A DNA stretch of 64,000 nucleotides. Source: Gammaproteobacteria bacterium. Lineage in GTDB: Bacteria > Pseudomonadota > Gammaproteobacteria > Burkholderiales > Burkholderiaceae_C. A model generated the notes under the pieces. It saw only the letters and a program-made list of their open reading frames with translations, did not search any database and had not been told where the DNA came from. A program made the position numbers and the translations under genes. The stretch is from the NCBI GenBank assembly GCA_018828125.1, contig JAHJWB010000001.1:62001-126000 (forward strand), in the 5' to 3' direction. How positions within the stretch are numbered: position 1 is the first letter of the stretch; every line of letters begins with the position of its first letter. Below are positions 18,651-27,403 of the stretch, in pieces.

Positions 18651-19649
18651 ATGCGCGCAGATATTTTTCTGGTAGAAGCCGGCCATGCGTCGACCCGTTC
18701 GCAGGCGCAGCGGCTGATTGCAGCCGGTGTCGAGTGGCGGCTGTCGCCTCTGGCTCCCTGGCAAAAGGTGGGCAAGAATGGGGATGACATCCCGTCCATC
18801 GCCGAGGTCCATCTGCTCGATGACGCTGAGGCCAAGTACATCTCGCGTGGTGGGCTCAAGCTCGAAGGGGCGCTGCTGGCGCTTGGCCTGTCGGTGGCTG
18901 GGCTGCGCTGTCTGGATGTGGGGCAGAGCACCGGTGGTTTTACGGATTGCCTGCTGCAACACGGTGCGGCCCAGGTGATTGGTGTGGACGTGGGACATGA
19001 CCAGTTGCACGATCAACTGCGCAGCGATGTGCGAGTGGTCTGTGTGGAGGGTGTGAATGCGCGTTCGCTCACGCCCGAGGCGCTGGAGCTGGCCTGTGAT
19101 CTGGCGCTGTCGGAAGTCATCGAGGTCGAAGAAGACAACGATACCCAGCCCGAGGCTCCCTACAGCTGGATGCGCAACGGCGGCCAGGTCGATGAGGAGT
19201 ACGACGACAGCGACGACGCCAAGGACAAGGACATCGAGCACTTCAAGTCCGAGCGTGCTGCGCTGGCCAAGGCGCGCGCGCAGGGCACCTTGCCGGTGGA
19301 GCGCCGACGTCGCGCTGATCGCGCCGAGGTCAACATCACGCCGGAGTTTGGTGTGGTGACCGGCGATCTGTCGTTCATCTCTCTCACGCTGGTGTTGCCT
19401 GCCCTGGTGCCGCTGCTGGCGGCCGACGGTGACCTGCTGATGCTTGTCAAGCCGCAGTTTGAGCTGCAGCCGGGCCAGGTTGGCAAGGGCGGCATCGTGC
19501 GCGACGAGTCGCTGTATACGGTGGTGGAGAAGCGCATCCGCGATTGCTGCACCGAGCAGGGCTTGGTGGTCAAGGCGTGGCTCGACAGCCCGATCCACGG
19601 GGGTGATGGCAACCGAGAATTTTTTGTTTATGCGAGGAGGGCAACATGA
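18651..19649 (+). CDS. tlyA: TlyA family rRNA methyltransferase with acidic insertion
   Basis: The 332-residue protein has an N-terminal S4 RNA-binding domain (ADIFLVEAGHASTRSQAQRL), the linker YISRGGLKLEGAL, and a Rossmann methyltransferase fold (LDVGQSTGGFTDC near 88-100; GDLSFISLTLVLPAL near 238). TlyA proteins 2'-O-methylate rRNA. Typical members have about 250-275 residues. Here an insertion of roughly 75-80 residues (about 148-232), rich in Asp and Glu and then in Arg, splits the methyltransferase domain. It overlaps metF by 4 bases. Substrate sites in this organism are unknown. Confidence 0.87.
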   Translation: MRADIFLVEAGHASTRSQAQRLIAAGVEWRLSPLAPWQKVGKNGDDIPSIAEVHLLDDAEAKYISRGGLKLEGALLALGLSVAGLRCLDVGQSTGGFTDCLLQHGAAQVIGVDVGHDQLHDQLRSDVRVVCVEGVNARSLTPEALELACDLALSEVIEVEEDNDTQPEAPYSWMRNGGQVDEEYDDSDDAKDKDIEHFKSERAALAKARAQGTLPVERRRRADRAEVNITPEFGVVTGDLSFISLTLVLPALVPLLAADGDLLMLVKPQFELQPGQVGKGGIVRDESLYTVVEKRIRDCCTEQGLVVKAWLDSPIHGGDGNREFFVYARRAT

Positions 19650-20497
19650 CTGCTGCCAGCGCACAAGGCACCGGTTTTCCGGTGAGCTTCGAATTTTTTC
19701 CACCCAAGACTCCGGAAGGTGCCGAGAAGCTGCGCACGGTGCGCCAGCAGCTGTACGTTTTGCATCCGGACTTTTGCTCGGTGACCTATGGTGCGGGAGG
19801 TTCGACCCAGGAAGGCACCTTTGGCACCGTGCGTGAAATCCTGGCAGAGGGCGTCAGTGCTGCCTCGCATTTTTCGTGTATCGGCGCCACCCGGCAGTCC
19901 GTGCGGGAGCAGCTTGCCACCCTCAAAGCCATGGGCGTGAAGCGCCTTGTGGCGTTGCGGGGCGACTTGCCCAGTGGGTACGGCGCAGGGGGTGAGTTTC
20001 ATTACGCGAGCGATCTGGTGGCATTCATCCGTACAGAGACTGGAAGTGACTTCCAGATCGAGGTAGCGGCCTACCCCGAGGTGCATCCCCAGGCCAAATC
20101 TCCGGATGCCGACCTGCAGGCATATGTGGCCAAAGTGCGGGCAGGCGCAGATGCCGCGATTACCCAATATTTTTACAACAGCGATGCGTACTTCCGTTTT
20201 GTGGAAGACGCCCACCATCTGGGTGCCGATGTTCCCGTGGTGCCTGGGATCATGCCGATTTCCAGCTCTACGCAGCTCATGCGCTTTTCCGACGCTTGCG
20301 GCGCGGAAATTCCGCGCTGGATCCGGTTGCGGTTGCAATCGTTTGGCGATGACACCGCCAGCATCAAGTCCTTCGGACTCGACGTGGTGACAGATCTGTG
20401 TGATCAACTGCGCAGTGCGGGTGTGCCTGCGCTGCATTTTTATACGATGAACCAGAGTGTTGCGACCCTGGAGATATGCCGTCGACTGGGGATTTGA
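19646..20497 (+). CDS. metF: Methylenetetrahydrofolate reductase
   Basis: The 283-residue TIM-barrel flavoenzyme reduces 5,10-methylene-THF to 5-methyl-THF for homocysteine methylation. Seen are FEFFPPKTPEG at the N-terminus, FCSVTYGAGGST, LVALRGDLP (about 98-106), and a C-terminal GVPALHFYTMNQS. Its ATG overlaps the tlyA stop (ATGA), indicating translational coupling. With ahcY and the SAH riboswitch upstream, the gene completes a methyl-cycle cluster. Confidence 0.97.
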   Translation: MTAASAQGTGFPVSFEFFPPKTPEGAEKLRTVRQQLYVLHPDFCSVTYGAGGSTQEGTFGTVREILAEGVSAASHFSCIGATRQSVREQLATLKAMGVKRLVALRGDLPSGYGAGGEFHYASDLVAFIRTETGSDFQIEVAAYPEVHPQAKSPDADLQAYVAKVRAGADAAITQYFYNSDAYFRFVEDAHHLGADVPVVPGIMPISSSTQLMRFSDACGAEIPRWIRLRLQSFGDDTASIKSFGLDVVTDLCDQLRSAGVPALHFYTMNQSVATLEICRRLGI

Positions 20498-20556
20498 TCA
20501 GTGTCTTCATTGGCTACCATTGCTTCTTCAAAAATTAGCCGAGGGATGGGGTTGTC

Positions 20557-21162
20557 ATGAAGTTTGGAGGCGTTGCAATCTTGCTGGTCTTGTGCGGCGG
20601 TATGGCGCAGGTGCAGGCGCAGACGCGTTATCACTGCCGAGATGACCGTGGAAACACGTTCACCTTGTCGCGTCCGTGTCCGGAAGGATCCAGAACCACT
20701 GCCGCGGTGGCAGGGCCTGCCCCATCGCAATATTCTGCGCCCCGGTATAGCAATACGCCGGTGCGCTCTGTCCCGGAAACTCCGGATCATCACCAATACA
20801 TGAGCGCGCGCTGTAGAGCGTTGGACGACAATATTCGAGGGGGCTATTCCCGCGGCATCAAGGCCGTTGTGCTCGAAGGCATGCGGCGTGAGTACCGGAG
20901 AGATTGCCGCGAGGAGGAGCAGGATGCGCAATCGCGGCTGTCAACCGAACGCAGGACCCGGGAGAGGGAGCGAAGGGACAATGAAAAAGCGTCCCAGCAA
21001 GCCGCTCAGGCTTCGAGGGAGCAGGAGGAGCGCGCCGCACAGCAATGCGCGGAATCGCGTCGCATCCTGGCGAACAAGCGAGCCAGAACGGATCTGACGG
21101 AGGGTGAGAAGAATGACCTTCGGCGATTTGAAGAGGCGTTTCTGGCCAGGTGCAAGCGCTGA
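20557..21162 (+). CDS. DUF4124-like exported protein with coiled-coil tail
   Basis: The 201-residue protein has a signal peptide (MKFGGVAILLVLCGGMAQVQAQ). A short DUF4124-like module (TRYHCRDDRGNTFTLSRPCP) follows, with two cysteines. The remainder is highly charged and Arg/Glu-rich (about 110-170) with coiled-coil character, plus a final Cys pair in the tail. It is probably periplasmic, and its function is unknown. The next gene overlaps its 3' end by about 50 bases in another frame. Confidence 0.7.
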   Translation: MKFGGVAILLVLCGGMAQVQAQTRYHCRDDRGNTFTLSRPCPEGSRTTAAVAGPAPSQYSAPRYSNTPVRSVPETPDHHQYMSARCRALDDNIRGGYSRGIKAVVLEGMRREYRRDCREEEQDAQSRLSTERRTRERERRDNEKASQQAAQASREQEERAAQQCAESRRILANKRARTDLTEGEKNDLRRFEEAFLARCKR

Positions 21163-21664
21163 ATCTGTGCGCTTGGTCATTTTGCTCCTGGCGCTGTTTC
21201 TACTGAGTTTTGTCTCGCGCGGGGCGGAGCGCGCAGATGCTCCCGAACAATTTTTGGGTCAAACTGACGGCGCAGCTGAGCTTGATGCGCAAGAGGCGGC
21301 GACGCCGCTTCAACAGGCAGACGTTGTAGACAACGACGGACCGGCATCTGCGGAGACGGGGATCGCATCTTGGTATGGACCTGGCTTTCACCGCCGCAAG
21401 ACCGCCAGTGGGGAGCCATTCGACATGTTTGCCATGACGGCCGCCCATCGCACGCTGGCCTTCGGAACGCTGATCTGTGTGCGCAGTCAGATAACAGGTC
21501 GCGGGGTGGTGGTGCGTGTCAACGACCGCGGCCCCCGGGTGCCCGGTCGCGTGGTGGATTTGAGTCGCGCAGCGGCCATGGAATTAGGTGTGCACGGCCT
21601 GGGGCTCAAGCCTGTTGAGGTCGTGCCCTTGCCCCCTGGACGATCGACCTGTCAAGACGACTGA
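21113..21664 (+). CDS. rlpA: RlpA-like double-psi beta-barrel protein
   Basis: The protein of about 183 residues has an N-terminal membrane anchor or signal (VRLVILLLALFLLSFVSRG) and a double-psi beta-barrel domain: GIASWYGPGFHRRKTASGE, AAHRTLAFGTLICV and VNDRGPRVPGRVVDLS. RlpA proteins are septal lytic transglycosylases or peptidoglycan-binding relatives. The SPOR domain of long RlpA is absent and no lipobox is seen, so this is a short member. The ATG at 21113 follows GGAGGGTGAGAAG. A GTG at 21167, after the previous gene's stop, is an alternative that would still keep the hydrophobic segment. Confidence 0.82.
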   Translation: MTFGDLKRRFWPGASAESVRLVILLLALFLLSFVSRGAERADAPEQFLGQTDGAAELDAQEAATPLQQADVVDNDGPASAETGIASWYGPGFHRRKTASGEPFDMFAMTAAHRTLAFGTLICVRSQITGRGVVVRVNDRGPRVPGRVVDLSRAAAMELGVHGLGLKPVEVVPLPPGRSTCQDD

Positions 21665-21736
21665 AGAACTTTCTTAAGGCTGGGAAACCTCAGCCCACTA
21701 GGGGACCTTGACCGCGAATTTTTCGGGCAACGAGAA

Positions 21737-22624
21737 TCAGCCGCCGGATTCCAGCGTGTGCGTCGCGTGTTTATCCTGCGCCAGCAAGTCCGCCATTTGT
21801 GGCAAAGCGTCTTTCAGGGCTGCTTTCAGTGTGAATGGCGGGTTGATCAGGAACATGCCGCTGGCGGGAAGGCCGGGGCGTTTGATATCGCCTGCTGCGG
21901 TTTCGGTGAGTTTGCTGGACTTGACGGTGAGCGTGGCGTGCAGCCAGCTTTTGCCCGCCTTGGTGGCCATGGTCTTGAGGCGACGGGGCAGGTCGTGGGC
22001 CTCGGGGCGCGGGATGATGGGGTACCAAAACGCATAGGTACCGGTGGCAAAGCGTTTGAGCGAGTCAGCCGCCATGTCCAGCACCTTGGCATAGTCGCTC
22101 TTGATTTCATAGCTGGGATCGCACAGCACCAAAGCGCGGCGAGCCGGGGGAGGTAGAAATTTTTTGATGCCTTCAAAACCATCTTCGTGCAGCACAGCGA
22201 CTTGGCGCCCCACCTCTAGTTGGGCCACGTTGCCTGCTAGCGCCCGCAGGTCGGTAGGGTGCAGTTCAAAGAGTTTGAGCTTGTCGTGGTCGCGCAGCAG
22301 ACGCTGGATGATGAAAGGGGAGCCAGGATACACACGCAGCGCGTTTCCCTGGTTGAAGGCGCGCACCATTTCCACGTAGGCCTGCAGCGCCAGGGTAAGT
22401 GTTGGAGTAGCGGCGGCGAACAAGCGGACCACTCCATCGACGGACTCTCCGCTGGTATTCGCATAGTCGCCATCCAGCCGGTACAGGCCAGCACCCGCAT
22501 GGGTGTCCAGCACGGTCAATGCCGTGTCTTTCTCGGTAAGGTGTTGCAAGGCGGAGATCAATACCGTGTGTTTGAGCACATCGGCATGGTTGCCTGCGTG
22601 GAAGGCGTGGCGATAACTGAACAT
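21737..22624 (-). CDS. rlmJ: 23S rRNA (adenine2030-N6)-methyltransferase
   Basis: The 295-residue protein aligns along its length with RlmJ: FSYRHAFHAGNHADVLKHT at the N-terminus, LDTHAGAGLY (SAM site, 39-48), YPGSP and ASGMFLINPPF. The N6-adenine catalytic motif reads DPSY (169-172) instead of the usual DPPY. The ATG at 22624 is chosen because the protein then begins exactly at the family N-terminus. It is divergent from the Ser/Thr kinase gene. Confidence 0.92.
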   Translation of the reverse strand: MFSYRHAFHAGNHADVLKHTVLISALQHLTEKDTALTVLDTHAGAGLYRLDGDYANTSGESVDGVVRLFAAATPTLTLALQAYVEMVRAFNQGNALRVYPGSPFIIQRLLRDHDKLKLFELHPTDLRALAGNVAQLEVGRQVAVLHEDGFEGIKKFLPPPARRALVLCDPSYEIKSDYAKVLDMAADSLKRFATGTYAFWYPIIPRPEAHDLPRRLKTMATKAGKSWLHATLTVKSSKLTETAAGDIKRPGLPASGMFLINPPFTLKAALKDALPQMADLLAQDKHATHTLESGG

Positions 22625-22931
22625 GGCGCTATGGTAACCAGTGCAGTGTTTACACTGGGTGAAATGGAGAGGCTGCCTCATCAGCGGCTCAGCGGTCCTT
22701 CATGAAGTAATGCGGTTTTGTCATGGTTGCGGGTGGTGTACGCTCGCTCGCCGCGGCACAATCGGCGGCTGGTGGGTCTGGCTGTGACGTATTTGGCAAA
22801 CAGGAAGCCTTTTGTTTCTACTCTCCGAACTGCCATAAAGCATGATCGCGATGGCGGCTCCTTTTTGGACCGTTCGCGCAGTCCGCTCCAGTTTTTTAAT
22901 CCGCCAAGCCCGCCCGCTCCGATTTTTCACC

Positions 22932-24836
22932 ATGACCGATAGTTCTAGCCAAGCCCCTGTCAGCGGCGTCAGCCATGTGGATGCGCTGATGCCAGGAAGC
23001 AGGCTTGCAGAATTCGAGATCCTGTCTTTGCTGGGGGTTGGCGGTTTTGGCATGGTCTACAAGGCGTTTGACCATTCCTTGCACCGGGCGGTGGCCATCA
23101 AGGAGTACATGCCCTCTGCGTTGGCAGGGCGTGCCCAAGGCCAGTCCCTTTGGGTGCGGTCTTCGTCCGATCAGCAAACCTTCCAGACTGGGTTGGCATC
23201 GTTTGTGGACGAAGCGCGGCTGCTTGCGCAGTTCGACCATCCCTCGCTCGTCAAAGTGTTCCGCTTCTGGGAAGCCAATAACACCGCCTATATGGTCATG
23301 CCGCTGTACAGCGGCATGACTTTCAAGCAGGCGCGTGCCCAGATGCGCACCCCGCCGCCGGAGATATGGCTGCGAAAGCTGCTCTGGACGATCTTGGGCG
23401 CGCTGCGGGTGTTGCACGACGGAAATACGCTGCACCGCGATATTTCACCTGACAATATTTTTCTCCAAGACAACGGGCCGCCTGTGCTGCTGGACCTGGG
23501 GGCGGCCCGGCACGCCATCAACGATCAAGATCGCAAACATACCGCGGTCCTCAAGGTCAACTACGCGCCTATCGAGCAATATTCGGACGGCGACGAGGAG
23601 CTGCGCCAGGGGCCCTGGAGCGATTTGTATTCGCTGGCAGCGGTGGTGCACGGCTGTCTTTGCAACGACACGCCGCTGCCTGCCACGTTGCGCTCCATCC
23701 GCGATCGCATGGTGTCGTTTCCGCGGGTTGCAAAAACCGTCAAGCGGCAGTTCGGCGTGGAGTATTCAGCGCCTTTTGTGGCAGCTATCGCACAGTCACT
23801 GTCCCTGCGGCCTGAGGATCGTCCGCAGAGCATCGACGCATTTTTGCAGAAGATGGAGATGACTTCGCCGCCGGAAGGGGTCCAACACTTCGATTTCCGA
23901 GCCGATCTGGGCGACATCTGGGTCGAGCCCGCCGACCAACCCGACATGGATCTGGTGACTCCCACTGTCGATGTCACGTCCGCTCCCAAAATGGTGGCGG
24001 AAATGCAGGCGAATGCCCAGCGCGCCGCTTCCAGCGGGAGGGGCGACGTCGGCGGTCATGCACCGGCCCAAGATGAACCCGATACGGTGATGCTCGATCC
24101 GGGAGATACCGTTTTCATCGACGGTGCAGATACGGTGGCGGCCGAAGATTCTCGGCACGACACGGGGGTGTCTGCCCTAAAGGATTCGGGCGAGCGCCAT
24201 CACGTGCCGTCTGATCGACGTGCAGCCAATGGTGATCGTGGCACTGCGCGATCCGCAAAAAAAACAAAACCCTTTCACCGCGCGCCGGTGGTCTGGTTGA
24301 TGGCGGGTGCAGTTGCCGTCGTGATCGCAGCAGCAGGACTGCGCTGGGGACAGCAAGCGTCAGAGCCCAAAGACGACATCATCACCGAGATTGCGGAACC
24401 GCAGGCTCCTGGGACCGCGGCGGAGTCAGCGTTGGTGGATGCCAGCGCAAGCGCTCCCGTGGCAGAACTTGCCGCTTCCGCGGCCAGTGAGGCGGTGATG
24501 GCTGCGGAGGTAGCGTCTACGGTGATGCCCGTACCCAAGCCAACGCCACGCGCCACGCCCAGGCGGGTGGTGGCAGAGCCTGTACCTGCGCCGGTCGTGG
24601 TACAGGAAGCGCCGCCGCCCGAACCCCCTCCGGTGGTGGTTGCGCCTCGGCCACGGCCGACGCCGGTTCGTGTGCCACCGCCGCAAGAGGTGTGCGCGGA
24701 TGCCAACTTTCTGGCGCGCCCCATGTGCATCCATCAAGAGTGCCAGAAGCCCTCTCAGGCAGGGCAGGCCGTCTGCGTCGAAAACCGCCGTCGTTTCGAA
24801 GCCGACGAGCAGCGCCGCCGCCAAACACCTAATTGA
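22932..24836 (+). CDS. Membrane-anchored Ser/Thr protein kinase
   Basis: The product of about 634 residues has an N-terminal Hanks-type kinase domain: G-loop GVGGFG (35-40), Lys57 in AVAIKEYMP, catalytic HRDISPDN near 170, and DLGAAR in place of DFG. A Thr/Glu-rich spacer follows, then one transmembrane helix (VVWLMAGAVAVVIAAAGL, near 455). The periplasmic tail is Ala/Pro-rich with four cysteines near the end. The ATG at 22932 was chosen because it precedes the domain closely. The KEYMP start resembles kinases linked to type VI secretion or stress signalling, but no such genes are adjacent. Substrate is unknown. Confidence 0.86.
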   Translation: MTDSSSQAPVSGVSHVDALMPGSRLAEFEILSLLGVGGFGMVYKAFDHSLHRAVAIKEYMPSALAGRAQGQSLWVRSSSDQQTFQTGLASFVDEARLLAQFDHPSLVKVFRFWEANNTAYMVMPLYSGMTFKQARAQMRTPPPEIWLRKLLWTILGALRVLHDGNTLHRDISPDNIFLQDNGPPVLLDLGAARHAINDQDRKHTAVLKVNYAPIEQYSDGDEELRQGPWSDLYSLAAVVHGCLCNDTPLPATLRSIRDRMVSFPRVAKTVKRQFGVEYSAPFVAAIAQSLSLRPEDRPQSIDAFLQKMEMTSPPEGVQHFDFRADLGDIWVEPADQPDMDLVTPTVDVTSAPKMVAEMQANAQRAASSGRGDVGGHAPAQDEPDTVMLDPGDTVFIDGADTVAAEDSRHDTGVSALKDSGERHHVPSDRRAANGDRGTARSAKKTKPFHRAPVVWLMAGAVAVVIAAAGLRWGQQASEPKDDIITEIAEPQAPGTAAESALVDASASAPVAELAASAASEAVMAAEVASTVMPVPKPTPRATPRRVVAEPVPAPVVVQEAPPPEPPPVVVAPRPRPTPVRVPPPQEVCADANFLARPMCIHQECQKPSQAGQAVCVENRRRFEADEQRRRQTPN

Positions 24837-24887
24837 GCCAGGCGTGATGCCTGTAAAGGGCCTCTTTGGGGCGGGTGTAGTGGCTGC

Positions 24888-24917
24888 TTGCGTAGAAGTA
24901 CGACAAATTCGTATAAT
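24888..24917 (+). promoter_or_regulatory. Promoter of rplM-rpsI
   Basis: TTGCGT (24888-24893) and TATAAT (24912-24917) are separated by 18 bases. Transcription would start at about 24925, leaving a 5' leader of roughly 115 bases before rplM. Ribosomal-protein leaders can carry autoregulatory sites; none is recognised here. Confidence 0.75.
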
Positions 24918-25040
24918 CGAGAGCTTCGCAGCGCTTTTGTGGTCCCGCGGCGAGGATTTTCTGCCACCTAAGAGGCTTCCTACAGAGAAGCACCGACCGT
25001 GGAAAAGGACCCGCCAAACCCTCTTTTGAAGAGAAAACTC

Positions 25041-25472
25041 ATGACTACTACTTTCAGCGCAAAGCCCGCTGAGGTTGTGCACGAGTGGTTTGTGATTGAC
25101 GCGACCGACAAGGTCCTCGGACGAGTAGCCAGCGAAGTTGCTCTCCGTTTGCGCGGCAAACACAAGGCCATTTACACGCCTCACGTCGATACCGGTGACT
25201 TCATTGTCATCATCAATGCCGCCCAGATCAAGGTCACCGGCACCAAGTCCCTGGACAAGGTGTACTACCGCCATTCGGGTTACCCCGGCGGTATCACGGC
25301 CACGAACTTCCGCGACATGCAAGCCAAGCACCCCGGCCGTGCGCTGGAAAAGGCTGTCAAGGGCATGCTGCCCAAGGGCCCCCTTGGTTACGCAATGATC
25401 AAGAAACTCAAGGTGTACGGTGGTGCAGAGCATCCCCACACCGCCCAGCAGCCTAAAGTGCTGGAAATCTAA
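25041..25472 (+). CDS. rplM: 50S ribosomal protein L13
   Basis: The 143-residue uL13 shows the family landmarks [44 protein letters not shown] and GMLPKGPLG. The ATG at 25041 follows AAGAGAAAACTC. rpsI follows after 11 bases, the universal bacterial pair, so they form one operon from the promoter upstream. Confidence 0.99.
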   Translation: MTTTFSAKPAEVVHEWFVIDATDKVLGRVASEVALRLRGKHKAIYTPHVDTGDFIVIINAAQIKVTGTKSLDKVYYRHSGYPGGITATNFRDMQAKHPGRALEKAVKGMLPKGPLGYAMIKKLKVYGGAEHPHTAQQPKVLEI

Positions 25473-25483
25473 GGAGCCTTGAG

Positions 25484-25876
25484 ATGATTGGTGAATGGAA
25501 CAATGGCACCGGCCGTCGCAAGTCCAGCGTCGCCCGCGTGTTTCTGAAAAAAGGCTCCGGCAAGATCACGGTGAACGGCAAGGACATCCAGTCCTATTTT
25601 GGCCGCGAAACCTCGATCATGATTGCCAAGCAACCGCTGATGCTGACCAACCACGCTGAAACCTTCGACGTGATGATCAACGTACACGGTGGTGGTGAGT
25701 CCGGTCAAGCGGGCGCTGCCCGTCACGGTATCACCCGCGCTCTGATCGACTACGACGCGACGCTCAAGCCCGTACTGAGCCAAGCCGGCTTCGTAACGCG
25801 CGATGCCCGCGAAGTGGAACGTAAGAAGGTCGGCCTGCGCTCTGCACGCCGCGCCAAGCAGTTCTCCAAGCGTTAA
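25484..25876 (+). CDS. rpsI: 30S ribosomal protein S9
   Basis: The 130-residue uS9 has [18 protein letters not shown] at the start and RRAKQFSKR at the C-terminus, whose basic tail reaches the ribosomal P site. A strong AAGGAG precedes the ATG at 25484. A rho-independent terminator lies 80 bases downstream. Confidence 0.99.
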   Translation: MIGEWNNGTGRRKSSVARVFLKKGSGKITVNGKDIQSYFGRETSIMIAKQPLMLTNHAETFDVMINVHGGGESGQAGAARHGITRALIDYDATLKPVLSQAGFVTRDAREVERKKVGLRSARRAKQFSKR

Positions 25877-25956
25877 GCTTTGGCGTGCTGCCGGGGATGT
25901 CCGCCCTATGGGTCGGGCTCCCCCTGCAAGGTGCTTCTCGAGAGCGCTTTACAGTG

Positions 25957-25982
25957 AAAAACCGCCTTCGGGCGGTTTTTTC
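25957..25982 (+). terminator. Rho-independent terminator after rpsI
   Basis: AAAAACCGCC, a TTCG tetraloop and GGCGGTTTTTT form a stable stem followed by a T run. Confidence 0.95.
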
Positions 25983-26040
25983 GTTTAAGGTGCGCTTTTT
26001 TCCTTATCCACCCGCCTCCCATGAATCGCTCGTTTCTGCC

Positions 26041-26751
26041 ATGCGCTTTCGCCTTCTTCGCCGTCGGCTGACCATTAGTGCGCCGCGGGTGGCCATCCGC
26101 AGTGCCTTGCCTTGGCCTTTCCGTTGGATTGCCTTGGCGGTGGTCTTTGGCTTTTGCGCGGCAGTGGCCCTTTGGGCATTCGAGTTGGGCAAGTCCATCG
26201 CGGGCTTGGACTCGGTCTCGCGCGACGAACTGCTGCAGCTCCGTGCGGAAGTCTCCCGATTGCGCGACGAAGGCAATAAACAGCAAACGGTGTCGCACAC
26301 GGCGGACAGCCTTCTGGTGGCTGAGCGTGCAGCCAAGGAGAGCCTCATTGCCCAGGTGCGGCAACTGGAGGCTGACAACCGGACCTTGCGTGAAGATTTG
26401 GGGTTTTTTGAAAAACTGATTCCGGCTGCTGCGAATGAGGGTTTGGCAATTCGTAGCCTGCAGGCCGAAGTGCTGGGAGGAATGCAGTTGCGCTGGCAGG
26501 TGTTGGTGATTCAGGCCTCCCGCAACCCCCCGGACTTCAATGGCCGACTGGAACTGGTTTTGACCGGAACCCAGGATGGGAATTCATGGACCCAGACCCA
26601 GCCCCCGCAAGGGCAAACGCTTCAGCTCAAGCAATATCGCCGTGTTGAAGGCGTGCTGAATTTGCCACCGAATGCCGTGGTAAAAACAGTCACGGCCCGG
26701 GTGATGGAGGGTGCGACGGTCCGCGCAACCCAAACGATGGTGCTGGATTGA
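26041..26751 (+). CDS. DUF6776-like membrane-anchored protein
   Basis: The protein of about 236 residues has an N-terminal basic segment and one transmembrane helix (WIALAVVFGFCAAVALWAF, near 30-48). A coiled-coil stretch follows (about 60-125, SRDELLQLRAEVSRLRDE onward), then a beta-rich C-terminal domain (MQLRWQVLVIQASR to the end). This matches the DUF6776 pattern seen next to bactofilin genes in Betaproteobacteria. It precedes a bactofilin gene in the same direction, which suggests an envelope or cell-shape role. Function is unproven. Confidence 0.75.
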   Translation: MRFRLLRRRLTISAPRVAIRSALPWPFRWIALAVVFGFCAAVALWAFELGKSIAGLDSVSRDELLQLRAEVSRLRDEGNKQQTVSHTADSLLVAERAAKESLIAQVRQLEADNRTLREDLGFFEKLIPAAANEGLAIRSLQAEVLGGMQLRWQVLVIQASRNPPDFNGRLELVLTGTQDGNSWTQTQPPQGQTLQLKQYRRVEGVLNLPPNAVVKTVTARVMEGATVRATQTMVLD

Positions 26752-26829
26752 GCTTGTGCCCACGGACTGTGATCCACAGTGTTTCCGCTGTGGGATCGCG
26801 CTTGATATTCCTCTCAGCCCTAGATTTTT

Positions 26830-26853
26830 TGATCAGATGCCTTGTTCTGATCA
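26830..26853. promoter_or_regulatory. Inverted repeat upstream of the bactofilin gene
   Basis: TGATCAGA (26830-26837) and TCTGATCA (26846-26853) form a perfect 8-base inverted repeat with an 8-base spacer, about 90 bases before the bactofilin start. It could be a protein-binding site. A second, imperfect hairpin lies at 26771-26797. Confidence 0.45.
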
Positions 26854-26944
26854 CACCCTGCGGATGTACCTATGAAAGGTGCTTCCGGTAGTTTGTTCAC
26901 CATGCGCGTATTGCCTCTGGCGTGCGCTTTCAGGAGTACCCGCC

Positions 26945-27343
26945 ATGTTTTCCCGTAAAAAACAGCCCCCGATCAAAAGTTTGGTCGCAGAGGGCACCAA
27001 GATCGAGGGCAACGTCCAATTTGTCGAGGGCATCCGCATCGACGGTGAAGTGGTGGGCGATATCCGGGCAGGCACAGAGCAGCCGAGCATTTTGGTGATC
27101 TCCGAAACGGCGCGCGTGGAAGGTTCGGTGCATGCTGATCACGTCATCGTCAATGGACAGGTGGTCGGCCCGGTTCATGCCAAGGAATTGCTGGAGCTGC
27201 AGCCCAAGGCGCGAATCACGGGCAATGTGCATTACAAGGCTCTGGAGATGCACCAGGGTGCCATGATTGCAGGCCAGATGTGCCCAGCAGCCCAGTTGGT
27301 CGAGGAAAAGCCCCCACTCAAGTTGGCGTCAAACGGCCAGTGA
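26945..27343 (+). CDS. Bactofilin
   Basis: The 132-residue protein has a short N-terminal membrane-targeting stretch (MFSRKKQ) and the bactofilin beta-helix core: SLVAEGTKIEGNVQF, IRIDGEVVGDI and VEGSVHADHVIVNGQVVGPV. Bactofilins polymerise without nucleotide and organise cell-wall synthesis or polar structures. CAGGAG lies upstream of the ATG at 26945. It probably works with the DUF6776-like protein upstream. Confidence 0.93.
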   Translation: MFSRKKQPPIKSLVAEGTKIEGNVQFVEGIRIDGEVVGDIRAGTEQPSILVISETARVEGSVHADHVIVNGQVVGPVHAKELLELQPKARITGNVHYKALEMHQGAMIAGQMCPAAQLVEEKPPLKLASNGQ

Positions 27344-27403
27344 TCTGAATTCCCGAGCGGTTTGCAGTAGTATTCAACGCAAACCCTGAACCCGGAGTAC
27401 CCC

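Noticed and set aside
24918-25040. L13 autoregulatory leader structure
   Set aside because: The leader length would permit one, but no known motif could be recognised by eye.
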